Part shown: piece after piece, positions 8,528 through 17,611 of the stretch
How positions within the stretch are numbered: position 1 is the first letter of the stretch
How the letters are laid out: the number at the start of each line of letters is the position of its first letter
Source: Mariniphaga sp040772505
GTDB taxonomy: Bacteria; Bacteroidota; Bacteroidia; Bacteroidales; Prolixibacteraceae
NCBI GenBank assembly: GCA_040772505.1
Contig: JAXGYA010000003.1
Coordinates: 186,001 to 250,000, forward strand
Length of the DNA: 64,000 nt
Direction of reading: 5' to 3'
The notes under the pieces: model-generated
The model's database searches: none
Seen by the model: only the letters and a program-made list of their open reading frames with translations
What the model was told of the DNA's origin: nothing
Program-made: the position numbers and the translations under genes

Positions 8528-8725
8528 TTATTTCATGTTCAACAAAAGCTTCACACCCTTCTCATTACTCTTATCAATGATAGTCCATTTGGTGAGATTA
8601 CGCTTACGTTTTTTACTTTTTTTTGTCAAAATGTGGCTTTTGTTGGCTTGTTTCCTTTTAATTTTCCCTGTCCCGGTGAGCCTAAAACGTTTTTTGGCGC
8701 CGGAATTTGTCTTCATTTTTGGCAT
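8528..8725 (-). CDS. rpmI: 50S ribosomal protein L35
   Basis: 65 residues. MPKMKTNSGAKKRF at the N-terminus and the LTKKSKKRKRNL basic stretch are diagnostic of L35, a small large-subunit protein. It lies between infC and rplT, the classic order, with 99 bases to the rplT start. Those 99 bases could hold a translational control structure, but none was clearly seen. Confidence 0.97.
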   Translation of the reverse strand: MPKMKTNSGAKKRFRLTGTGKIKRKQANKSHILTKKSKKRKRNLTKWTIIDKSNEKGVKLLLNMK

Positions 8726-8761
8726 ATTCCTACTTTCTTAAATTGTTATCAAAGAACTGTA

Positions 8762-9322
8762 TTATTTCTTTTTAGGTGAAATCATCATTGTCATTCGTTT
8801 TCCTTCCAACCTGGGCAACTGCTCCACGGTTCCGATGTCTTCAAGTTCGGTGGCAAGCCTGAGAAGAAGTATTTCCCCCTGTTCTTTAAACAGAATTGAT
8901 CTTCCCTTAAAAAACACGTAGGCTTTTACTTTTGCTCCGTCTTTGAGAAATTTCTCGGCATGTCTGAGTTTAAACTCAAAATCGTGATCATCAGTCTGAG
9001 GTCCGAAACGAATTTCTTTTACTACTATCCTTACCGCCTTGGCTTTAATCTCTCTCTGTTTCTTTTTCTGCTGATAAAGAAACTTTGAGTAATCAATTAT
9101 TCTGCAAACCGGCGGTTCGGCTTTTGGTGAAATCTCGACCAGGTCAAGTTCCAAATTTTCAGCCATTTGCAGAGCTTCTCTTAAAGGATAAATCCCAGGA
9201 TTTTCAATATTTTCGCCAACCACCCGCACCTGTGGTGAAGTGATAAACCTGTTTATCCTGTGCTGCGGTCCCGTATCCCTTCTTCTATATGGGTTCTGTG
9301 GTCTTCTACCTTTGATTGCTAT
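8762..9322 (-). CDS. infC: translation initiation factor IF-3, probable AUA start
   Basis: IF-3 binds the 30S subunit, prevents subunit joining and rejects wrong start codons. Taking the first ATG/GTG (9229) would cut off a conserved part. Extending upstream in frame to an ATA at 9322 gives 186 residues beginning AIKGRRPQNPYRRRD and then HRINRFITSPQVRVVGENIE, the normal IF-3 N-terminal domain. A perfect AGGAGG lies eight bases before this ATA and a TAG closes the frame just above. The C-terminal domain has VKEIRFGPQTDDHDFEFK. A rare start codon fits the well-known AUU autoregulation of infC in enterobacteria, where IF-3 represses its own weak start. Confidence 0.93.
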   Translation of the reverse strand: MAIKGRRPQNPYRRRDTGPQHRINRFITSPQVRVVGENIENPGIYPLREALQMAENLELDLVEISPKAEPPVCRIIDYSKFLYQQKKKQREIKAKAVRIVVKEIRFGPQTDDHDFEFKLRHAEKFLKDGAKVKAYVFFKGRSILFKEQGEILLLRLATELEDIGTVEQLPRLEGKRMTMMISPKKK

Positions 9323-9330
9323 TGTTAAAA

Positions 9331-9336
9331 CCTCCT
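9331..9336 (-). promoter_or_regulatory. strong Shine-Dalgarno of infC
   Basis: AGGAGG on the minus strand, eight bases before the proposed AUA start of infC. It is the strongest ribosome site noticed in the window and decides the start. It sits in the 23-base gap after thrS. Confidence 0.85.
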
Positions 9337-9345
9337 ATTATTTAG

Positions 9346-11295
9346 CTAGTTATAAATTCCTGATAATTGATTATTCACCTCTTCGTTAATCATATCCGCA
9401 AACTCGCTGATTTGCTTGATGCCCTTATCCCCTTCTCCCTGCCGGCGAACCGAAACCGTTCCGTTTGTCTGCTCATTTTCGCCAACAATCAGTAAATAAG
9501 GTACTTTTCTCAGCTCATTGTCACGTATCTTTCTACCAATCTTTTCATTACGTTCGTCAACGAAAGTGCGAATATCGGAATTATTTAAGAAATCTGAAAT
9601 ATTTTTCGCAAATTCATTGTATTTTTCACTAATTGGTAAAACAACAGCCTGTTCCGGGGCAAGCCAGAGAGGAAATTTACCGGCGGTGTGTTCAATAAGC
9701 ACTGCAACAAAACGTTCCATTGAACCGAATGGCGCCCGATGAATCATCACGGGCCTGTGCCGGTTATCATCAGCGCCGATATATTCCAGATTAAAACGGT
9801 CGGGCAAATTGTAGTCCACCTGGATGGTTCCCAGTTGCCAGCTTCTTCCCAAAGCATCCTTTATCATGAAATCGAGTTTCGGCCCGTAAAATGCAGCCTC
9901 CCCCATTACTGTAACCGTTTTTAATCCTTCCTCTTCACAAGCTTCAATGATTGCCTGCTCCGCTTTATCCCAGTTTTCGGCTGTTCCAATATATTTTGCA
10001 GGATTATCGGGGTCGCGAAGCGAAATTTGTGCAGTGTAATCATCAAATCCCAATGCCTTGAAAATAATGAAAATAATATCTATCACTTTCTTAAATTCGT
10101 CTTTCAGCTGATCAGGGCGGCAGAAAATGTGGGCATCATCCTGCGTAAAGCCGCGCACACGGGTTAATCCGTGCAGTTCGCCGCTCTGTTCGTAGCGATA
10201 AACCGTTCCAAATTCAGCCATACGTATGGGCAAATCCTTGTAGGAATGAGGCTTTGCCTTGTAAATTTCACAGTGATGCGGGCAGTTCATCGGTTTCAGC
10301 AGATACTCTTCGCCTTCAACTGGTGTGGCAATGGGCTGAAAGGAGTCTTTCCCGTATTTTTCATAGTGTCCCGACATTTTATAAAGCTTCACATCGCCGA
10401 TGTGCGGAGTGATTACCTGTTCGTAACCATACTTTTTCTGAACTTTTTTCAGAAAATCCTCAAGCTGCATCCGCAGCTGGGTTCCCTTGGGAAGCCACAA
10501 CGGCAGCCCCTGCCCCACCGCTTCGGAAAACGTGAAAAGCTCCATCTCTTTCCCTATTTTCCGATGGTCACGCTTTTTGGCTTCTTCGAGCATCACCAGA
10601 TACTCATCCAACATTTTTTGTTTTGGGAAAGTCACTCCGTAAACTCGTGTTAGCATCTGATTTTTCTCATTCCCACGCCAGTAAGCACCGGCAATGGAAG
10701 TGAGCTTGATTGCCTTGATATATCCGGTGTTGGGCAGATGAGGACCACGGCACAAATCGGTAAAATTTCCCTGATTATAGAGGGTAATGGTTCCGTCTTC
10801 AAGTTCGCTGATGAGTTCCTGTTTCAGTTCATCATCTTTTTCAGTGAAGATCTCCATCGCATCTTTTTTGGAAATTTCCTGTCTGACGATATCGTTTTTC
10901 TCGCGTGCCAGTTCAACCATTTTTTTCTCCACCTTCTCCAGATCTTTTTCCGTAAGCTGTTGCCCGCCGGGCAAAGCGATATCGTAGTAAAAACCGGTAT
11001 CCACAGCGGGACCAATGCCAAACTTAGTTCCGGGATAGAAGTATTCAATGGCTTCAGCCATAAGATGTGCCGATGAGTGCCAGAATGCCTCCTTGCCCTC
11101 ACGATCGTCCCACGTGTGAAGTTTTACTTTTGCATTTTCTGCAATCTCTCGGGATAAGTCCCAAATTTCCCCGTTAACCGAAACCGACAAAACCTCTTTT
11201 GCCAGGCGCGGAGATATGGATTTGGCAATTTCCATCCCGGTAACCGGCGAGGGATACTCTTTAACACTATTATCAGGAAGTGTAATTTTTACCAT
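9346..11295 (-). CDS. thrS: threonyl-tRNA synthetase
   Basis: 649 residues, full length. An N-terminal TGS domain (1-62) is followed by the editing domain with HSSAH (H73, H77). The class II catalytic core carries motif 1 (MSGHYEKY), the zinc cysteine in MNCPHHCEIY, motif 2 (TVYRYEQSGELHGLTRVRGF) with the zinc His in DDAHIF, and motif 3 (HRAPFGSMERF). An anticodon-binding domain closes the protein. It charges tRNA-Thr and clears Ser-tRNA-Thr. It heads the thrS-infC-rpmI-rplT operon, a conserved order in bacteria. Confidence 0.98.
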   Translation of the reverse strand: MVKITLPDNSVKEYPSPVTGMEIAKSISPRLAKEVLSVSVNGEIWDLSREIAENAKVKLHTWDDREGKEAFWHSSAHLMAEAIEYFYPGTKFGIGPAVDTGFYYDIALPGGQQLTEKDLEKVEKKMVELAREKNDIVRQEISKKDAMEIFTEKDDELKQELISELEDGTITLYNQGNFTDLCRGPHLPNTGYIKAIKLTSIAGAYWRGNEKNQMLTRVYGVTFPKQKMLDEYLVMLEEAKKRDHRKIGKEMELFTFSEAVGQGLPLWLPKGTQLRMQLEDFLKKVQKKYGYEQVITPHIGDVKLYKMSGHYEKYGKDSFQPIATPVEGEEYLLKPMNCPHHCEIYKAKPHSYKDLPIRMAEFGTVYRYEQSGELHGLTRVRGFTQDDAHIFCRPDQLKDEFKKVIDIIFIIFKALGFDDYTAQISLRDPDNPAKYIGTAENWDKAEQAIIEACEEEGLKTVTVMGEAAFYGPKLDFMIKDALGRSWQLGTIQVDYNLPDRFNLEYIGADDNRHRPVMIHRAPFGSMERFVAVLIEHTAGKFPLWLAPEQAVVLPISEKYNEFAKNISDFLNNSDIRTFVDERNEKIGRKIRDNELRKVPYLLIVGENEQTNGTVSVRRQGEGDKGIKQISEFADMINEEVNNQLSGIYN

Positions 11296-11321
11296 TCTTT
11301 TATGTTATTTTCAAAGAGGTG

Positions 11322-11329
11322 CAAAGATA
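11322..11329 (-). promoter_or_regulatory. candidate -7 box of the thrS operon
   Basis: TATCTTTG on the minus strand, 27 bases before the thrS ATG, matches TAnnTTTG. No well-spaced -33 TTTG was found, so the call is tentative. Confidence 0.35.
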
Positions 11330-11419
11330 ATTATTCATTCAAAATAAAAATGTTCAAAATCAATCAATTTCATTCTTGTTAATTTGAATTAAAATAATCG
11401 AATGGTATGATAAAAGTTA

Positions 11420-11427
11420 TATATTTG
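11420..11427 (+). promoter_or_regulatory. candidate -7 box for glgP
   Basis: TATATTTG matches TAnnTTTG and lies 31 bases before the glgP ATG. No good -33 element at the usual distance. Confidence 0.35.
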
Positions 11428-11457
11428 TATGAATCATCAATTTAGAACGGAAATACC

Positions 11458-14001
11458 ATGGAAAAAAATATCGAATTCAAAAAACCGGTTTATAGCTTTT
11501 TGCCTTCCGAACAAAAAGAAGTTAATGCACTTTATGAGCTTGCACTCGATTTGAGGTGGTCGTGGGATCACTCCGCGGATGAAGTCTGGCGACAACTCGA
11601 TCCCGTGCTTTGGGATATTACCCACAGCCCTTGGGCAGTTCTGCAAACCGTTTCAAGAGATCGATTCAAGGAGTTGTCCAACGACCCCCTGTTTCGCGAA
11701 AAGATAGAGTTTTTGGTGAAGTCCAGAAATGAAAGCAACCAGTCGCCGGCCTGGTTTCAAAAGCACCACCCCAATTCCCCGTTAACCGGGGTAGCCTATT
11801 TTTGCATGGAGTTTATGCTTACCGAGGCGCTTCCGATCTATTCAGGGGGTTTGGGAAACGTTGCGGGTGATCAAATGAAGACCGCAAGCGATTTGGGTGT
11901 GCCCGTGGTAGGCATCGGACTGCTTTATCAACAAGGTTATTTCCGTCAAAAAATTGATATCGATGGCGAGCAACAAGCCCTCTATCCCTATAACGACCCC
12001 GGGCAGTTACCCATTTCCCCTTTGCGCCAGTCAAACGGCGAATGGTTGCGGTTAAAAATGAACCTTCCCGGATATCCTCAGTGGCTTCGGGTATGGCAGG
12101 CACAGGTGGGCCGGATAAAACTGTACCTGTTAGACAGCAACGACCCGGCAAATTTCCCTGTTCATCGCGGAACAACAAGCGAGCTTTACGGAGGGGGAAC
12201 CGAACTCAGGTTTAAACAAGAGATGATATTGGGAATTGGTGGATGGCGTTTGCTCGAAGAGCTTGGCATCGAACCTCAGGTTTGCCATCTTAATGAAGGG
12301 CACGCGGCTTTGGCCATTCTGGAACGTGCCCGCAGTTTTATGGAGAAAACAGGACAACCTTTCGACGTTGCCCTAACGATTACAAGAGCCGGCAACCTCT
12401 TTACTACCCACACGGCGGTGCCTGCCGGCTTCGATCTGTTTCCGCCAGCTATGATTGAACAATATCTGGGCAGCTATGCAGAAGAGATGCTTGGCATTAC
12501 ACCCCAACAACTGTTGGGTTTGGGTCGTAAAAACCCCGACGACAATTCCGAACCTTTTAACATGGCATATCTCGCCATTCGCGGAAGCGGTGCCGTGAAT
12601 GGTGTAAGCCGCCTGCATGGAGAGGTCAGCCGTAACATCTTTGGGCCCCTGTTTCCAAAATGGCCTGCAGCCGAAGTGCCTGTTGCACATATAACCAATG
12701 GCGTGCACATGCCCACCTGGGATTCAAAAGAGGCAGACGAAATTTGGACAAACGCTTGCGGCAAAGACCGGTGGCTGGGCATGAATAAAAACCTGGAAGA
12801 AATCCGCAAAGTTTCCGATGAACGGCTTTGGGAGATGCGCACCAACGCCAACAAAGCGCTTATTAGCTTTGCCCGTAAGCATTTTGCGAGACAGTTGCTG
12901 GGCTCCGGGCATTCGCCCGATTCGGTGGAAAAAGCAAAACACCTGTTTAACCCCAATGTTTTAACTATAGGCTTTGCCCGGCGTTTTGCCACCTATAAAC
13001 GACCCAATTTGTTGCTGCACGATCCTGAGCGCCTGCTCCGCCTGTTAACAAATCCAAACTATCCCGTACAACTCATCATTGCAGGCAAAGCCCACCCAGC
13101 AGACGGGCCGGGACGGGACCTGATTAAAAAGTGGATTGAATTTATCCGGCAAAATGGCGCCCACACTCCTGTTATTTTCTTAAGCGACTACGATATGCAT
13201 ATAGGAGAAAACCTGGTGCAGGGTGTTGATGTGTGGATTAATACGCCGCGCCGTCCATGGGAAGCCAGCGGAACCAGCGGCATGAAAGTGCTTGTAAACG
13301 GCGGCATCAACCTTTCCACACTGGATGGGTGGTGGGCAGAAGCCTATACGCCCGAAGTGGGATGGGCAATTGGCGATGGCAAAGAGCATGGCGATGACCC
13401 TGCTTATGACGCCAAAGAGGCGGAACAGCTGTTTAATTTGCTGGAAAACGAAATAATACCCGAATTCTATAACCGCAACGAAAAGGGGATTCCTACTGAC
13501 TGGGTGGCGCGCATGCGCGAAAGCATGGTACAATTAACGCCTCGCTTCTCTGCCGACAGAACAGTGAAAGACTATACAGAAAAGCACTATCTGCCTGCTG
13601 CAATAGCCTACATGGAGCGAGCTGACAAAAAAGGTAAAAAAGGGAGGCAAATTGCAAACCTGTTGCACACGTTAAAACAACATTGGAGTAAAATACATTT
13701 TGGTGAAATAAGTATAACAACCACCGCAAAACATCACGAATTTTCAGTAAGGGTTTATTTCAATGTCATTAACCCGGATACTGTGAAGGTTGAATTATTC
13801 GCCGACGGAATGAACGGAAAAGACCCGATTATAACCAAAATGGACCGTGGAAAAAAAGTGGAAAGTGCCGGCAATGGGTACATTTATGCTGCATCGGTAG
13901 ATTCCGGGCGGCCTGCATCAGATTATACGCCACGGGTAATTCCTGATTTTCCCGGAATTTCCGTTCCACTGGAAACCAATCTCATTCTGTGGCAGCGTTA
14001 A
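11458..14001 (+). CDS. glgP: alpha-glucan (glycogen/maltodextrin) phosphorylase, DUF3417 type
   Basis: 847 residues of GT35. The N-terminal part (about 15-120, ALDLRWSWDHSADEVWRQLDP) is the DUF3417 extension found in the short bacterial alpha-glucan phosphorylases. The core includes FCMEFMLTEALPIYSGGLGNVAGD, HLNEGHAAL, FARRFATYKR and the phosphate/PLP region EASGTSGMKVLVNGG-NLSTLDGWWAEAY. It releases glucose-1-phosphate from glycogen or maltodextrin in the cytoplasm. The tail after residue 720 is a beta-rich extension. Monocistronic, convergent with mazG, which ends 18 bases away. Confidence 0.95.
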   Translation: MEKNIEFKKPVYSFLPSEQKEVNALYELALDLRWSWDHSADEVWRQLDPVLWDITHSPWAVLQTVSRDRFKELSNDPLFREKIEFLVKSRNESNQSPAWFQKHHPNSPLTGVAYFCMEFMLTEALPIYSGGLGNVAGDQMKTASDLGVPVVGIGLLYQQGYFRQKIDIDGEQQALYPYNDPGQLPISPLRQSNGEWLRLKMNLPGYPQWLRVWQAQVGRIKLYLLDSNDPANFPVHRGTTSELYGGGTELRFKQEMILGIGGWRLLEELGIEPQVCHLNEGHAALAILERARSFMEKTGQPFDVALTITRAGNLFTTHTAVPAGFDLFPPAMIEQYLGSYAEEMLGITPQQLLGLGRKNPDDNSEPFNMAYLAIRGSGAVNGVSRLHGEVSRNIFGPLFPKWPAAEVPVAHITNGVHMPTWDSKEADEIWTNACGKDRWLGMNKNLEEIRKVSDERLWEMRTNANKALISFARKHFARQLLGSGHSPDSVEKAKHLFNPNVLTIGFARRFATYKRPNLLLHDPERLLRLLTNPNYPVQLIIAGKAHPADGPGRDLIKKWIEFIRQNGAHTPVIFLSDYDMHIGENLVQGVDVWINTPRRPWEASGTSGMKVLVNGGINLSTLDGWWAEAYTPEVGWAIGDGKEHGDDPAYDAKEAEQLFNLLENEIIPEFYNRNEKGIPTDWVARMRESMVQLTPRFSADRTVKDYTEKHYLPAAIAYMERADKKGKKGRQIANLLHTLKQHWSKIHFGEISITTTAKHHEFSVRVYFNVINPDTVKVELFADGMNGKDPIITKMDRGKKVESAGNGYIYAASVDSGRPASDYTPRVIPDFPGISVPLETNLILWQR

Positions 14002-14019
14002 TTTCAGGTGAAGGAACCC

Positions 14020-14796
14020 TCACTCTTCGTTTTTTGCCTCCTCCCAGATTTCATCCATTTCAGCCAAAGTCATGTCGTGGAGATTTTTTCCTTTCAGAAG
14101 TGTGCGGTCTTCCAGATAGTTAAACCTTTTGATAAATTTTAGATTTGTGCGTTCAAGTGCAGCCTCAGGGTCAACCCCATACAGGCGTGCAGCATTAACC
14201 ATTGCAAAAAACAGATCCCCAAATTCAGCTTCAGTTTTTTCTTTATCGACTTTGTCGATTTCGTGGCTCAGCTCGTTCACTTCTTCCTTTACCTTTTCCC
14301 AAACCTGCTCCCGGTATTCCCAGTCGAAACCCACTCCGCTGGCTTTTTCCTGAATCCGGTTGGCTTTCACCAAAGAGGGTAAAGCGGTGGGAACTCCTTC
14401 CAAAACACGTCTGTTTCCCCCCTTTTCTTTCAGTTTCAGCGCTTCCCAGTTTTCTTCCACCTTTTTTGATGAACCGGCAACATCCACCTCTCCAAACACA
14501 TGCGGATGGCGAAAAATCAGTTTTTCATTAATCCCTTCCAGCACATCAGCCATGTCAAACGCATTTTTTTCAGAACCTATTTTTGCGTAAAAAACTATAT
14601 GCAGCATCAAATCACCAAGTTCTTTTTCTATACCCTGCAGGTCATTTTTCAAAATGGCATCGCTCAGTTCATAGGTTTCTTCAATGGTTAGTTTCCTAAG
14701 TGACTCCAGGGTTTGTTCCCTGTCCCACGGGCATTTTTTACGAAGTTCATCCATAATTTCCAATAGATGCACAAATGCCTTGATTTTTCTTTCCAT
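14020..14796 (-). CDS. mazG: nucleoside triphosphate pyrophosphohydrolase MazG
   Basis: 258 residues with two MazG repeats. The first has CPWDREQTLESLRKLTIEETYEL and ELGDLMLHIVFYAKIG; the second has WEKVKEEVNEL and AEFGDLFFAMVNAARLYGVDPE. The EExxE/ExxD acidic sets that hold Mg are intact in both. It cleaves NTPs and dNTPs to monophosphates, clearing aberrant nucleotides and influencing ppGpp stress responses. Stand-alone gene. Confidence 0.95.
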   Translation of the reverse strand: MERKIKAFVHLLEIMDELRKKCPWDREQTLESLRKLTIEETYELSDAILKNDLQGIEKELGDLMLHIVFYAKIGSEKNAFDMADVLEGINEKLIFRHPHVFGEVDVAGSSKKVEENWEALKLKEKGGNRRVLEGVPTALPSLVKANRIQEKASGVGFDWEYREQVWEKVKEEVNELSHEIDKVDKEKTEAEFGDLFFAMVNAARLYGVDPEAALERTNLKFIKRFNYLEDRTLLKGKNLHDMTLAEMDEIWEEAKNEE

Positions 14797-14889
14797 TGCA
14801 TAAAAATTTTAACGAAAGTAACCATTCTGTAAAACTTGCACCAGATTTTTCGTGTTTAATTTACAAGAATTAAAATTGGATTTATTTTG

Positions 14890-14897
14890 TAAATTTG
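14890..14897 (+). promoter_or_regulatory. candidate -7 box for phoH-purC
   Basis: TAAATTTG, a TAnnTTTG match. A longer phoH ORF starting at TTG 14895 would overlap this box, so the true start should lie downstream; the TTG at 14928 fits. No -33 at ideal spacing. Confidence 0.4.
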
Positions 14898-14927
14898 AGC
14901 AGATATTCACAAATTATATTATTAAGA

Positions 14928-15926
14928 TTGGAGAAACAAATTCATTTGGAGGGGATTGATCCGCTGGAGTTTTTTGGATTTAACAATGTTAAAATGAATC
15001 TTATAGAGTCGTTTTTTCCCAGGATTAAAATCACAACCCGCGGTCATTTGATGCATATCAAAGGTGAGGCAAAAGAGCTCAAAGAGTTTGAGAGAAAATT
15101 TGCAACACTTTTAGATCACTATTTTCAGTTCAATAATATCTCCGAAGACATTATTGTTCAAATTCTGGCAACAGGTATTACTGCCTTGCAGGAAAACGGT
15201 TACATGGACAAAGACATCATTGTTTTTGGGAATAGCGGTAAGCCTGTTCGGGCACGGACTCCAAACCAGCGGGTGCTGGTTGAGGAAAGTATGAAAAACG
15301 ATTTGATTTTTGCCATTGGTCCGGCAGGAACAGGAAAAACTTACACAGCAATTGCTTTAGCCGTCAGGGCGCTGAAAAACAGAGAAATAAAAAAAATCAT
15401 TCTGAGCCGTCCGGCAGTGGAAGCTGGAGAAAATCTGGGCTTTTTGCCCGGCGATCTGAAGGAAAAAATTGACCCCTATCTGCAACCGCTCTTTGATGCA
15501 CTTCAGGATATGATTCCGCCACGAAAGCTGGAAGATTTCCTGCGCGACGGAACCATTGAAATTGCGCCGCTGGCATTTATGCGCGGACGGACACTCAGTA
15601 ACGCCTTTGTGGTGTTAGACGAGGCACAGAACTCCACCATAAACCAATTGAGGATGTTTTTGACCCGCATGGGGTTAAATGCAAAATTCATTATCACCGG
15701 CGACATAACCCAGATTGACTTGCCTAGGCGCAGCAATTCGGGATTGATATTCGCTATGAAACTGCTACAAAACATTAAATCTATATCTATTGTGCAGTTT
15801 AACACCAACGACATTGTGCGCCACCGGCTGGTGCGGGATATTGTAGATGCCTATCAAAACTATTACGACGAACTGGCAGATAAAAAAGAAGAAAACAGAA
15901 GCGATAAAGAAAATTCAGAGAAATAA
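14928..15926 (+). CDS. phoH: PhoH-like ATPase
   Basis: From the TTG at 14928 the product (332 residues) begins LEKQIHLEGIDPLEFFGFNN, the usual PhoH N-terminus. A PhoH-specific KH-like region precedes the P-loop: Walker A GPAGTGKTYTA, LSRPAVEAGENLGFLPGD, Walker B FVVLDEAQNS, then ITGDITQIDLPRRSNSGL. PhoH ATPases are linked to RNA metabolism and phosphate or stress response. The tail is rich in Lys/Glu. purC begins 11 bases after the stop, so the two are probably co-transcribed. The non-ATG start is an inference from homology and the upstream promoter-like box. Confidence 0.93.
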   Translation: MEKQIHLEGIDPLEFFGFNNVKMNLIESFFPRIKITTRGHLMHIKGEAKELKEFERKFATLLDHYFQFNNISEDIIVQILATGITALQENGYMDKDIIVFGNSGKPVRARTPNQRVLVEESMKNDLIFAIGPAGTGKTYTAIALAVRALKNREIKKIILSRPAVEAGENLGFLPGDLKEKIDPYLQPLFDALQDMIPPRKLEDFLRDGTIEIAPLAFMRGRTLSNAFVVLDEAQNSTINQLRMFLTRMGLNAKFIITGDITQIDLPRRSNSGLIFAMKLLQNIKSISIVQFNTNDIVRHRLVRDIVDAYQNYYDELADKKEENRSDKENSEK

Positions 15927-15937
15927 ATTTTACAACA

Positions 15938-16888
15938 ATGAGCAATGCATTAATAAAAACAGATTTTCAGTTTCCGGGACAGAGAAACGTATATCATGGC
16001 AAAGTGCGTGATGTTTATAATATTGACAACCACCTGCTTGTGATGATTGCCACCGATCGTATTTCGGCATTCGACGTGGTGCTCCCCAAAGGAATTCCCT
16101 ATAAAGGACAGGTATTAAACCAGATAGCGGAACAATTTTTAGACGCTACCGCCGATATTGTTCCCAACTGGAAAATTGCATCCCCCGACCCTAATGTAAC
16201 CATTGGTCATTTGTGTGAGCCCTTTCAGGTGGAGATGGTAATCCGCGGCTACCTCACGGGGCACGCCTGGAGGGAATACAAATCAGGAAAACGCACGCTT
16301 TGCGGTGTTCCGCTTCCGGAAGGACTAAAAGAAAATCAGAAATTTTCCGAGCCAATCATCACCCCCACCACCAAAGCCCACAAAGGGCATGATGAGGACA
16401 TTTCCAGGGAGGAAATTATTGCACAGGGATTAGTTATCCGGGAAGAATATGAAATGCTAGAAGATTATACCCGCAAACTGTTTCAGCGCGGAACGGAAAT
16501 GGCAGCCAGCAAAGGACTTATTCTTGTGGACACAAAATATGAGTTTGGCAAAAAGGAGGGGAAAATCTATCTGATAGATGAAATCCATACCCCGGATTCA
16601 TCGCGTTATTTTTATGCAGACGGCTATGAACAGCGCCTTGCGGCAGACGAACCACAAAAGCAACTCTCCAAGGAGTTTGTGCGTCAGTGGCTCATTGCCA
16701 ACGGCTTTCAGGGCAAAGAGGGACAATCGGTTCCGGAAATGTCCGAAGAGTTTGTGAATTCGGTTTCTGACCGCTATATCGAACTCTTTGAAAATATTAC
16801 CGGCAGAAGTTTTGAAAAATCAAACACAGCAAAGATTAAACAGCGAATTGAAATTGCGGTAACTGAATTTTTGACAACACACATTTAA
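15938..16888 (+). CDS. purC: phosphoribosylaminoimidazole-succinocarboxamide synthase
   Basis: 316 residues of SAICAR synthetase, joining aspartate to CAIR with ATP in purine synthesis. Marks: GKVRDVYNIDNHLLVMIATDR, SAFDVVLPKGIPYKGQVL, the RGYLTGHAWREYKSGKRTLCG region, and LILVDTKYEFGK with the IDEIHTPDSSRYF signature. The length is that of the longer eukaryote-like/Bacteroidota form. Convergent with the PAP2 gene. Another purine gene, purE, lies 3 kb away but in a different unit. Confidence 0.97.
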   Translation: MSNALIKTDFQFPGQRNVYHGKVRDVYNIDNHLLVMIATDRISAFDVVLPKGIPYKGQVLNQIAEQFLDATADIVPNWKIASPDPNVTIGHLCEPFQVEMVIRGYLTGHAWREYKSGKRTLCGVPLPEGLKENQKFSEPIITPTTKAHKGHDEDISREEIIAQGLVIREEYEMLEDYTRKLFQRGTEMAASKGLILVDTKYEFGKKEGKIYLIDEIHTPDSSRYFYADGYEQRLAADEPQKQLSKEFVRQWLIANGFQGKEGQSVPEMSEEFVNSVSDRYIELFENITGRSFEKSNTAKIKQRIEIAVTEFLTTHI

Positions 16889-16918
16889 CGCTTCCGTTTC
16901 TGAAATTGCCAGCTTTTG

Positions 16919-17611
16919 TCATAAATAATTGTACTTATGTAGGATAGAAGCCATAATCAGAACGGTTGCCGAAAGCACAGCAAATACCAGAAAAATCATA
17001 CCCGATTGTGGTGAGGTCAGTTTTGCCTTTTTTATCCATGATTTCCCGGGTGAAATAAATCGTTTTTCCACAAAAAGCATGAGTGCAAAGGTGCCTGTTC
17101 CAATGGCAAAACCCAGAACAGCGCCTCCCAGAATATCAAGTGGATAATGAACTCCGCAGTATATCCGCGAGTAACAAAAAATTATTGTCCAAAACAGAAA
17201 TAAGAGATTAAAACTTCTGTTTTTAAAAAGTTTTGCCATGAAAGCAAGTAGTGCAAAGGAGTTTGCCGCATGAGAAGAGACAAATCCGTACAATCCTCCT
17301 TTTCGCAAAACGTTGTGAACCATACTTTCAATTTCCGGATTATAAACCGGTCTCAGCCGCTGAATGGTCTCTTTCAGCAAAACCGAAATCTGATCGGAAA
17401 GCAGAATAGTGAGTGCGATAAACAGAACTACCATCCATCGTCTGCCCCTGTGGTTTTTTAAAACAAAATAGAGAATGGCTGCAAAAAAGGGAATCCAGGT
17501 CTCTTTCCGGGTAATCATAAGCATAATGGTATCCCAGAAATCATTGTGATAACTGTTCAGGTTTAAAAACAGCTCTGTATCGTATTCCAGTATTTTTTGA
17601 AAAAAGTCCAT
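16919..17611 (-). CDS. PAP2-family membrane phosphatase
   Basis: 230 residues with about five to six membrane segments. All three phosphatase motifs are present: KETIQRLRP, SSHAANSF (in place of PSGH) and SRIYCGVHYPLD. Such enzymes dephosphorylate lipid phosphates (undecaprenyl-PP, phosphatidate, PGP) on the outer face of the inner membrane. Its ATG overlaps the obgE stop (TAATG), so it is translated as the last gene of adk-obgE-PAP2. Which lipid is used cannot be told. Confidence 0.88.
   Translation of the reverse strand: MDFFQKILEYDTELFLNLNSYHNDFWDTIMLMITRKETWIPFFAAILYFVLKNHRGRRWMVVLFIALTILLSDQISVLLKETIQRLRPVYNPEIESMVHNVLRKGGLYGFVSSHAANSFALLAFMAKLFKNRSFNLLFLFWTIIFCYSRIYCGVHYPLDILGGAVLGFAIGTGTFALMLFVEKRFISPGKSWIKKAKLTSPQSGMIFLVFAVLSATVLIMASILHKYNYL

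Noticed and set aside
14895..14927. Longer PhoH start at TTG 14895
   Set aside because: That TTG is part of a TAAATTTG promoter-like box, and the extra residues do not match the family.
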